Of a stretch of DNA of 64,000 nt, positions 9,210-17,245 are shown piece by piece. This DNA comes from Acidimicrobiia bacterium (GTDB taxonomy: Bacteria > Actinomycetota > Acidimicrobiia > Spongiisociales > Spongiisociaceae). The first letter of the stretch is position 1; each line of letters begins with the position of its first letter. The notes beneath the pieces are model-generated. The model had not been told where the DNA came from. It did no database searches and saw only the letters and a program-made list of their open reading frames with translations. Position numbers and translations under genes: made by a program. Location: contig QIDH01000058.1 in the NCBI GenBank assembly GCA_003229305.1, forward strand, positions 1 through 64,000. The letters are read 5' to 3'.

Positions 9210-10117
9210 GCAATGTAACGCCAGATCAATACCGGCAAGTCGCAATCGCCCACGTCGACATCGTGTTGGAGGCAGCGGCGATCCGAGACTTCTTCCTGGG
9301 CCGCGAGGCCTACCGACGTACCGAATACATCGTCGTAGTCGCAGACGAACAGACTGCACTGGTCCGGGTGGGCAAAGCCTCAGACGAACCACTCTTTTCT
9401 CCCATTACGAGCATTGAGTTGCTGGCCGGTCCTGACGACTGCGCACTTCTACGCGACTCTGATGTCGACACGGGTATTCCCTCGCATCTGGCGGCTGCGG
9501 CGCGCCGATCCGCCCCTGACAAGCGGTGTGTCGTCGTCATCGGACGCTACGAGCACCTGAGTTTCATCGTCGATCCTCAACCCGTTGAGATCATCGTCAG
9601 GGATGTCGTGCCGCCATGGCCGGCCAAACTGATCGATCAGGCCAGGCGGATCATCGATGTCAGCGAAGATTTGCCGCCGATCGAGCTGATCCCCGATGTG
9701 GTCGATCTCGACGATCTGCTCGACGAGGAGGGTGAGTTCCTGCTGCCATGCGCCGGAGCAGCGACCGATAGGGATCGGGCGACCCTCAGCTACCTCGACC
9801 AACGCCCAGAGCAACGAGACTGGACCATGATCGGTTGCGCCCGCTCGCAGCAAATCCACTCTTGGTTCTACGGCGAACCAGCGGTAAGCCGAGATTTCTG
9901 CCCAAGACGCCGCCCGCCTGAGAAGACCGGAACCATCGTGCTTACAAAATGTTGCATGCTCGAGTTCGGCATGGAGGTGCAAGGAAACACCGTATATGTT
10001 CCGTGGGGCTCGACACTCGATGCGGTGAAGGAGGGCTTGGCAGCGGCGATCGTTCTGAGCGATTCGACCATCCAAGCGCCAAAGAGTGCATCTGCTCTTG
10101 ACGCGACGCTCCGTTGA
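9206..10117 (+). CDS. Uncharacterised protein with conserved-looking Cys residues (possibly DUF7714; unverified)
   Basis: ATGA overlap with the upstream comA-like gene; LLPCAG, MIGCARSQ, RDFCPRRR, LTKCCMLEFG. Confidence 0.7.
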   Translation: MSNVTPDQYRQVAIAHVDIVLEAAAIRDFFLGREAYRRTEYIVVVADEQTALVRVGKASDEPLFSPITSIELLAGPDDCALLRDSDVDTGIPSHLAAAARRSAPDKRCVVVIGRYEHLSFIVDPQPVEIIVRDVVPPWPAKLIDQARRIIDVSEDLPPIELIPDVVDLDDLLDEEGEFLLPCAGAATDRDRATLSYLDQRPEQRDWTMIGCARSQQIHSWFYGEPAVSRDFCPRRRPPEKTGTIVLTKCCMLEFGMEVQGNTVYVPWGSTLDAVKEGLAAAIVLSDSTIQAPKSASALDATLR

Positions 10118-10120
10118 TCG

Positions 10121-11500
10121 ATGATGATGTCTCGCATCGCTGATTCCCAGATGTATGCGCACCTCTGGGGCACTGAAGAGCTTCGAAGCCATTTCAGCGA
10201 GGAGGGCCGCCTGGAATCATGGCTCACGATCTTGGCAGCCCTTGCAGAAGCTCAGGCGGCCAACGCGATGATTCCCGCCCGCGCAGCCGCTGATATCAGG
10301 TCGAGCGCGAAGGTCGAGCTGCTGGACCTCGAATATCTGGCGGACGAGACAAAACGGAGCGGACACTCCATGCTTGGGTTGATTCGCGCTCTTGAACAGA
10401 TCCTGCCTCCGGACTCAGCCCAGTTCGTGTATTACGGGGCAACCGTCCAGGACGTCACCGATACTTGGATGGCGTTGACGATGAAAACGATGGGCGGAAT
10501 TGCGTGGCGGCAGCTTCGATCAATCGAACAGAGCATCCTCGATCTCGCGACTGAGCACCGAAACACTGCCATGGCCGGTCGAACACACGGTCAAATCGGT
10601 TCCCCTATCACCTTTGGGTTCAAACTGGCATCGTGGGCGGATGAGGTCCGTCGGCACATCCACCGCCTGTCGGATGGCCGGACTCGTTGGCTGGTGGGCC
10701 AGCTAGCCGGCTCGGTCGGAACGCTAGGTTTCTTCGGGCGAAGGGGCCCGGCCGTACGAGCCGACTTTTGCAACCTCCTGGGGCTCTTTGACCCCGGGAT
10801 GTCATGGACCACCAGCCGCGACCGTGTCTCAGAGTTCTGCATGGTGCAGGCGATGATCGCGACAACGATGGCTCGCATCGGCGACGAAGTCTATGAGTTG
10901 GCGCGTCCAGAACTGGCCGAGGTCGGAGAGACGACGTCGGACGAAACGGTGGGCAGCATCACGATGCCGCACAAGCAGAATCCAGAGGGATCGGAGCACC
11001 TCGTAACCCTCGGACGCATCGTGCGATCCCAAGCCAGCCTCGTGCTCGAGTCGTCGGTGCAGAGTCACGAAAGAGACGGGCGCGGCTGGAAGGCCGAGTG
11101 GGTGGCGGTCCCCGAAGTGTGCCTTTTGACCTCGTCCTCGCTCCGCATTGCAGACGAACTCATAAGGGGGCTGACCGTCGATGCCGGCTCGATGACCCAG
11201 AATCTGGCACGCACACGCGGGTACTGGGCTTCGGAATGGGCCCTCGTCCAGCTTTCCCGCGACCTCGGCAAACACCGCGCTCAGCAACTGCTTCAGGAGG
11301 CACTCAAACAGGGTTGGACCGGCGGCCTCGATTTCAAGGAGGCCACCATGTCCCATCCAGACCTGAGCAAGCACCTCGACGCCGACAAGATCGATGAAGT
11401 TCTCCGACAACCCGATACCGCCTCCGCCGCGCTGATGGTCGACGTGGTCGTTGCGAGATCGAACTCCGAGAGACGCGAAGAAGCCGATCAGTGGCCATGA
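10121..11500 (+). CDS. Adenylosuccinate lyase / 3-carboxymuconate cycloisomerase-like lyase (fumarase/aspartase superfamily)
   Basis: AMAGRTHGQIGSPITFGFKLA and signature loop VGSITMPHKQNPEGSEHLV. Confidence 0.88.
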   Translation: MMMSRIADSQMYAHLWGTEELRSHFSEEGRLESWLTILAALAEAQAANAMIPARAAADIRSSAKVELLDLEYLADETKRSGHSMLGLIRALEQILPPDSAQFVYYGATVQDVTDTWMALTMKTMGGIAWRQLRSIEQSILDLATEHRNTAMAGRTHGQIGSPITFGFKLASWADEVRRHIHRLSDGRTRWLVGQLAGSVGTLGFFGRRGPAVRADFCNLLGLFDPGMSWTTSRDRVSEFCMVQAMIATTMARIGDEVYELARPELAEVGETTSDETVGSITMPHKQNPEGSEHLVTLGRIVRSQASLVLESSVQSHERDGRGWKAEWVAVPEVCLLTSSSLRIADELIRGLTVDAGSMTQNLARTRGYWASEWALVQLSRDLGKHRAQQLLQEALKQGWTGGLDFKEATMSHPDLSKHLDADKIDEVLRQPDTASAALMVDVVVARSNSERREEADQWP

Positions 11501-12465
11501 GGCTGCCAGAAAGGCTCGCACTCGCCGCTCTGCCGACACCGCTCCAACGTGCCGAAAGGCTCAGCGGCAAGCTTGGGCTCGACGAACTCTTCATCAAACG
11601 CGATGACCTCACTGGATTCAGCCTCGGCGGCAACAAGATCCGAAAACTCGAATTCTTGCTCGCGGACGCGCTCTCCCAAAACGCCGACACGGTTCTGGTG
11701 ATGGGAGGTCCGAGATCCAACCTCTGCCAGGCGGCCGCCGCCGCCGCCCGGGTCACCGGCCTGGCCTGTGAATTGGTTCTCTACGGCGACCGGCCAATCT
11801 CGATTCCGACCACCCTGGCCCTCGCGGAGGAAAGCGGTGCCGTTAGCCTGTTCACCGGCGACGCCAAGCGATCCTCGGTTGAAGTGTTGGCCAAGCAGCG
11901 AGCAGCCACCCTCGAATCCGAAGGGCATAGGGTCTACGTGATACCCAGAGGCGGAGCGACCGCGGTTGGCGCAGTTGGCTACCACGTCGCAGTGGCAGAG
12001 GTCGTCACTCAGCTGAGCGAATTTGGCATCGAGACGGCTTCGGTCGTCGTCTGTGTCGGATCGGGCGGCACCCTCGGTGGAATTGTCTCCGGGATGGCTG
12101 ACCTGGGTACCGACTGGCCAATATTCGGGGCGTCGGTCAGCCGCAAATGTGACGAGGCTGAGAGCCGAATCCTCGGCATCGCGGGACAATGCGCTCGGCT
12201 CCTTGGTACCTCGCCTCCGACGAACCCGAGACTGAAAATGATCGACGCCAGAGGACCCGGGTACGGCGAGACCTGGTTGGAGGCGACAACGGCCTCTGAC
12301 ATTGCTCGCGACACCGAGGGCTTGATACTCGACCCCGTTTACACGGCGAAAGCTCTCGCGACGCTTGGACAGATTGCCGCCGACCTACGCGGACCCGTGG
12401 TGTTTTGGCACACAGGTGGGATAGCCACGGCGCTGGACGCCGCCGCACGAAGGGACTTCACATGA
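11497..12465 (+). CDS. PLP-dependent D-cysteine desulfhydrase / ACC deaminase-fold enzyme
   Basis: LPTPLQRAERLSGKLGLDELFIKRDDLTGFSLGGNKIRKLEFLLADAL (PLP Lys), VVCVGSGGTLGGIVSG; ATGA overlap with the upstream gene. Confidence 0.86.
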   Translation: MRLPERLALAALPTPLQRAERLSGKLGLDELFIKRDDLTGFSLGGNKIRKLEFLLADALSQNADTVLVMGGPRSNLCQAAAAAARVTGLACELVLYGDRPISIPTTLALAEESGAVSLFTGDAKRSSVEVLAKQRAATLESEGHRVYVIPRGGATAVGAVGYHVAVAEVVTQLSEFGIETASVVVCVGSGGTLGGIVSGMADLGTDWPIFGASVSRKCDEAESRILGIAGQCARLLGTSPPTNPRLKMIDARGPGYGETWLEATTASDIARDTEGLILDPVYTAKALATLGQIAADLRGPVVFWHTGGIATALDAAARRDFT

Positions 12466-13964
12466 CCAAGAATCAGCATCGGCTTGCCGGGCCCTCGGAC
12501 CTCGCCCCTGCGCAGTCGCTGATCGAAGCGGGCTTCGCCACGGAGATCGCTGACGCGCCGTTCCTGCATCATGGCCTGAACCTGGCCGACATGGCACATG
12601 TCCTCGATCTCGCCGGCCGCCAACTCGTGCCGCCGAACGCCGTGCGAGACCTTGCCAGAGTCCTGTTGGATGCTCACGACACGCAGCCTGAGGACTTTCC
12701 ATACGATCCGGCCTTTGGTGAGACGTACAACTGTCGAGAGAAGCATTTCTCCGAAGCCATTGGCAATGCTTCCGGCTGGTTGCACGCGGGGCGTCCGCGC
12801 CGGGAGGCAGCCAGAGTCGCAATGCGCCTGGTCTTGCGTCGATTGTGTGCAGAACTCGTCATCGCCGGGGCCGATTTTGTCGAGGCGGTGGCGACCGTCG
12901 CCACAGATCATGCCGAGAGCTACATGCCGGATCAGACCTACCTCCAGCATGCACAGCCTTCTACATTCGGTCACTATGTCCTCGGTTTCGCAGGCCCGGC
13001 GATCCGCGACGTCAAACGGCTGCTTGCCGAACTCGAGTCCGTAAACCTGAGCCCTGGAGGTGCGGGTTGCGTGAACGGCACCAGGCTTCTCGATGACCGA
13101 GGGACGATCGCCGAATCGTTAGGGTTCGACGGCATCATCGAGCACACCCGAGACGCCATGTGGCAGACCGACGTGCTCGTCTCCCTGCTGTCGATCACCA
13201 CGAGTCTCGTGTCGAACGAGAGCAAGCTCGCGGAGGATCTGGAGATCTGGTCCAGTCCGGAATTCGACTACATCGATCTGGCAGGACCGTATACGCGCTC
13301 CAGCGTCTTGATGCCTCAAAAGCGCAACCCATACGCGTTGTCAATCGTCCGTGGGGCGTCCGGCGTGCTCATCGGGCGTTTGTCCGGGTTCTTGTCGGTT
13401 ATCAAGACACCCTCGGCTCGAAGCGACAACTACATCTACGCGTACGGTGAAGTACCGAGGGCAATAGACCTCGCCCGTCGCATCACTGACCTCATGACCG
13501 GCGTTGTAGCAACCGTCGAAGTGAATGCTGAGCGTTTGTTTGACCAACTGCACCGAGGATTCTCGCAGTCGACCGACCTCGCCGAATACGTCATGCTCGA
13601 GGCCGGCATCGACTACCGAACGGCGTATCGGGTAGTCGGCAACACGGTGCGGGAGGTGAGTCGCAGCGGGCGTCGTGGAGTGGACATAACCGGCGCCGAC
13701 ATAGACGGGGCGGCTACAGAGCTCCTAGGCGCTCCGATCGGTATGCAAGACGTAGATCTCACCGAAGTGCTGGACCCTGTACGAATCGTGCAAACACGCA
13801 AGGCGCAGGGCGGGGCATCGCCAGAGCTCGTTCGCAAAATGGCCGATGGCTTGCTCGAGAGCGCCCGCGCTGCTCGGTCTGGCGCCGAGCGGTCCGTGAC
13901 GGATTTCGACCGCGCAGAAGGCGAGGTTCTGCGGAGAACGAAGGAGGCGGCGAATGCAGGGTGA
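12462..13964 (+). CDS. Argininosuccinate lyase-like protein (fumarase/aspartase superfamily)
   Basis: TYLQHAQPSTFGHYVLGF and SSVLMPQKRNPYALSIVRG; ATGA overlap with the upstream gene. Confidence 0.88.
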   Translation: MTKNQHRLAGPSDLAPAQSLIEAGFATEIADAPFLHHGLNLADMAHVLDLAGRQLVPPNAVRDLARVLLDAHDTQPEDFPYDPAFGETYNCREKHFSEAIGNASGWLHAGRPRREAARVAMRLVLRRLCAELVIAGADFVEAVATVATDHAESYMPDQTYLQHAQPSTFGHYVLGFAGPAIRDVKRLLAELESVNLSPGGAGCVNGTRLLDDRGTIAESLGFDGIIEHTRDAMWQTDVLVSLLSITTSLVSNESKLAEDLEIWSSPEFDYIDLAGPYTRSSVLMPQKRNPYALSIVRGASGVLIGRLSGFLSVIKTPSARSDNYIYAYGEVPRAIDLARRITDLMTGVVATVEVNAERLFDQLHRGFSQSTDLAEYVMLEAGIDYRTAYRVVGNTVREVSRSGRRGVDITGADIDGAATELLGAPIGMQDVDLTEVLDPVRIVQTRKAQGGASPELVRKMADGLLESARAARSGAERSVTDFDRAEGEVLRRTKEAANAG

Positions 13965-13965
13965 C

Positions 13966-14352
13966 TCACGCTACCGAGTATTCGAATTCGCACCCAAGCG
14001 AATTCGACACGTAACAAACCCGCGAAGCACGGTCGGCCAGCCACTGCAACTCTGCCGACGGGATGCCAGAGGAGGCGACCACCGAGATCCGGCTGAAACG
14101 AGGACCTTCGTATTCGCCGAACGCCTCGACCTCGAGATCGGTGAGACGTTTGCCATGTTTCTTTGCAACATGGGCGATCGCAAGTGTGAAACAGGACGCA
14201 ACCGCGCTCAGCAGCATCTCGGTCGGCCGAGGCCCAGTATCGTCTCCGCCCACTTCAATCGGCTCATCGACACTCAGCTCGAACTGACGAACCCGCACTC
14301 GACACTGGTACCCGCCGTGCCAACGGGAGGAAACGCTTCTCATGGATAACAA
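13966..14352 (-). CDS. OsmC/Ohr family protein
   Basis: GPRPTEMLLSAVASCFTLAIAHVAKKHGKRLTDLEVEAFGEYE. Confidence 0.85.
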   Translation of the reverse strand: MLSMRSVSSRWHGGYQCRVRVRQFELSVDEPIEVGGDDTGPRPTEMLLSAVASCFTLAIAHVAKKHGKRLTDLEVEAFGEYEGPRFSRISVVASSGIPSAELQWLADRASRVCYVSNSLGCEFEYSVA

Positions 14353-15769
14353 GTCTAGGTCCAGGTCGCCCGAGCCTCGCCTTCCGAGCGGAATACGGGT
14401 CGTGAACGTAGGACTCGATCTGCTCGCCGATTCGATTCGTCGCCAGGGACACGAAATTGTGACAGTGGATTGGCGGATTCCGGCAGCCGGCGAGGATCAG
14501 ATCATTCAAGTGCTCAAGCGCCTGTTGGGCCGGCACGCGGAGCGCATCGACGCTGCCAACGCAGAGGTGTTCCGCCGGCTTGACACTGCGTCGCCAACGC
14601 TCAATGGTGTGAAGACCGCGCTAGATGTGCTCCCGGCAATGACCGACCGCACCATCCTCCATCCGGGTCCTCCTCTCGAATGGTCGGAGTTCTGCGATCC
14701 GCTCCGCCGGTCGGTCAGGGCCGCGGCCATGGCCGAGGGCTGGGCCCGCAACCCGGATGAGGCGGAGAAGCTCGTTGCGTCCGGCGGAGTCGCTCTCGAC
14801 TCGGCCAATCATCTTGACACGGTCGTCCCCATGGCCACCGCGATCGGGCCAAGCTCGCCTCTCTTCGAGGTTGGATTCGACAACTACAAGAGCTATTCGC
14901 CCATCAACCAGGGACCAGGCAAAACGGCGTGGTTCGGTGTCGACGAACCGGAGGCTGTGGAGCGTCTGGTTTGGTTGGCGGAGGTCGCCGGACCCATTCT
15001 CGGCGCAGCGATTCGCTCGGCGGGCCCGATAGACGTCTTTGCCATGGTGAGCCAGGGACTCCACATGGGTGACGACCTCCATATGAGGACGCAGGCGACC
15101 GGCAACTTGCTACTACGCCATCTATTCGGCGACCTTGTCGAGACAGCTCCAGGGGGTCTTGCGGAATTCGCACGGTTCTGGAGTGCCAACCATCTGTTCT
15201 TCCTCAACATCGCCATGGCCGCCGCCAAAGCAACGACCACCTGGGCAGCTGAGGTGCCGGACTCGAGCGTCGTCGTCGCGATGACCCGCAACGGAACCAC
15301 CTTCGGCATCCGGGTCACTGGTGCCGGCGATGAATGGTTCGTTGCACCAGCACCTCCGGTTCAACATGCCATGTACTACCCAGGGTTCGGTCCCGAGACG
15401 AGTGCTCCAGACATCGGTGACAGTGCGGTGTTAGAACTAATCGGCCTCGGCGGACCGGCCGCAGCAGCCGCCCCCGCAGTGGCCGCCTTCGTCGGCGGCA
15501 CGATGGCTGATGCTCGGGCGGTGACCGAACAGATATCCCACATTTCGGTTGGCAGAAGCAGCCGTTTTACGATTCCCACACTCGACTACGCGGGTACACC
15601 CGTCGGCGTGGACATCCGAAAGGTCGTCGAACTCCAGATCACTCCTTCCGTCAACACCGGGATCCTGCACAAGACAGATGGAACCGGCCAGGTGGGAGCC
15701 GGCGTTGCGGTGGCGCCAATCGACGTGTTCCGAGATGCGTTGGTGGCCCTCGACGCCGCGCTTCAGTGA
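14342..15769 (+). CDS. DUF1116 protein (YlbE/AllG-type putative oxamate transcarbamylase subunit)
   Basis: INQGPGKTAWFGVDEPEAVERLVWL, GLHMGDDLHMRTQATGNLLLRHL, LHPGPPLEW typical of DUF1116. Confidence 0.9.
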   Translation: MDNKSRSRSPEPRLPSGIRVVNVGLDLLADSIRRQGHEIVTVDWRIPAAGEDQIIQVLKRLLGRHAERIDAANAEVFRRLDTASPTLNGVKTALDVLPAMTDRTILHPGPPLEWSEFCDPLRRSVRAAAMAEGWARNPDEAEKLVASGGVALDSANHLDTVVPMATAIGPSSPLFEVGFDNYKSYSPINQGPGKTAWFGVDEPEAVERLVWLAEVAGPILGAAIRSAGPIDVFAMVSQGLHMGDDLHMRTQATGNLLLRHLFGDLVETAPGGLAEFARFWSANHLFFLNIAMAAAKATTTWAAEVPDSSVVVAMTRNGTTFGIRVTGAGDEWFVAPAPPVQHAMYYPGFGPETSAPDIGDSAVLELIGLGGPAAAAAPAVAAFVGGTMADARAVTEQISHISVGRSSRFTIPTLDYAGTPVGVDIRKVVELQITPSVNTGILHKTDGTGQVGAGVAVAPIDVFRDALVALDAALQ

Positions 15770-16560
15770 AGCCAGACGACGATTTGCGATTGAACGCACT
15801 CGTGATCGGCGAATTCGCCGAGTCGGCGCTTCGCACGTCGCCGGGACCCTGGAAAGTGGTCGCATCGTTCGAGAAGGCGACCTATCTCGCGGCCGGATCT
15901 CAGGTCGTCGCTGTCACAGCACGGCGGGTGCCACCAGGGCCGCTGTACGTGACCGTCAATGCGGACAATGTGGGCGCACGAGATGGAGCTGCCGTCAGTT
16001 GCACTGCGGATCGCCTCGAATTCGACCGGCATTCCTTCACCCTCTCAACGGCAAACATCTGGAAGGGGCCCCTTCCAGACCCGCACGAACTCAGCGCCAG
16101 GCGAGCGACGGTCATCGACATGCTGACTGCACTGGCCGATGCTTCCGCCCTCGCCACGGAGCCCTTCTCGCGGCAGACGCGCGAGGGCCTCGCCAGGCTC
16201 CGCCAAGGAGACTTCCGTGGGCTCGCAAGATCACTTGCCGGGCTTGGGCCTGGGTTCACCCCAGCGGGAGACGACGCTTTGGCCGGTCTGCTGATGACAA
16301 AGGCCGCCCTTGCGAGCCAAGCGGCTGGACATTGGTCCATCGATCGTGAGACAGCGCAGAGAACTGGTCCTGTGAGCCGCGCATTTATCGAGTGCGCTGC
16401 GGCCGGCCAGGCAATCGCGCCAGTTCATCAAGTGCTAATGGCAGGCGCAGCCGGCGACGAGTCCGCACGTCTAGCGGCGTGTGAAAAACTCCGGACTGTT
16501 GGCGGAACGTCTGGCGCCGATATCGCCTTCGGAATGAGGGCGGCATTGCAGAACCTGTGA
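15766..16560 (+). CDS. DUF2877 protein (YlbF/AllH-type putative oxamate transcarbamylase subunit)
   Basis: GLGPGFTPAGDDALAGLLM motif; GTGA overlap with the DUF1116 gene. Confidence 0.87.
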   Translation: MKPDDDLRLNALVIGEFAESALRTSPGPWKVVASFEKATYLAAGSQVVAVTARRVPPGPLYVTVNADNVGARDGAAVSCTADRLEFDRHSFTLSTANIWKGPLPDPHELSARRATVIDMLTALADASALATEPFSRQTREGLARLRQGDFRGLARSLAGLGPGFTPAGDDALAGLLMTKAALASQAAGHWSIDRETAQRTGPVSRAFIECAAAGQAIAPVHQVLMAGAAGDESARLAACEKLRTVGGTSGADIAFGMRAALQNL

Positions 16561-16702
16561 ACTGAACGCACCTGGTGCATCCGGCCATCGCATCTCCCAG
16601 GGTTGTGGCGCAGATGTGGCAACCTGCAAGCGGGGCATCGCTAGATGGCCCACAGGAGACTGGGCGACGCGCCCTCAAACGGTGGAAGGACCTGGTGATC
16701 GA

Positions 16703-17245
16703 ATGGGCACGACCGGTGGGCGGCCATCCGCCAGCACCGTGCATGGCACGGATCGTCGCAGACGCGCCGACCTGATCACAGCCTGGATTCTGGTTGGGAT
16801 CCAGGCTGGTCTCATAGCCGGGGTCGTTCTCGCTCCGCTGGGAAGCAACTGGCCGCTCCCCGGTTGGCTCTCCGGGCTGGGCAACTTCCTACGTGCGGCC
16901 GGAGCGGGCCTCCTGGTTTGGGCCGTGCTCGTTTTTGGCCGAGGGGTTACGCCTTCTCCGCTCCCCACTGCTCGGGCCCGGCTCACGACCCGAGGTCCCT
17001 ACCGCTGGATCCGCCACCCGATGTATACGTCGGTGATGCTTTTCGTGACCGGCACGTCCATGCGATCTCGCACCTGGGTCGCGATCGTTTTCGTCATAGC
17101 CCTCCTGGTCTTCTTCCAGGTGAAGGCCCGCTGGGAGGAAGGCCATCTTCGGACCACATATCCGGGGTACTCGGAGTACATGACGACCACGCCGAGATTC
17201 TTGCCGAACCGCCTGAGTACAGATTCGGATCTGCCTGGGGACTAG
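16703..17245 (+). CDS. Isoprenylcysteine carboxyl methyltransferase-like membrane methyltransferase
   Basis: LTTRGPYRWIRHPMYTSVML...EEGHLRTTYPGYSEYMTTTPRFLPN; start chosen at an internal Met (ORF open to 16616). Confidence 0.78.
   Translation: MGTTGGRPSASTVHGTDRRRRADLITAWILVGIQAGLIAGVVLAPLGSNWPLPGWLSGLGNFLRAAGAGLLVWAVLVFGRGVTPSPLPTARARLTTRGPYRWIRHPMYTSVMLFVTGTSMRSRTWVAIVFVIALLVFFQVKARWEEGHLRTTYPGYSEYMTTTPRFLPNRLSTDSDLPGD

Noticed and set aside
10121-13964. Annotation of the two lyases as housekeeping purB and argH
   Set aside because: Context (no purine or arginine genes, coupled to a PLP enzyme and DUF1116/DUF2877) and the KRNP variant argue against it; family-level calls only.
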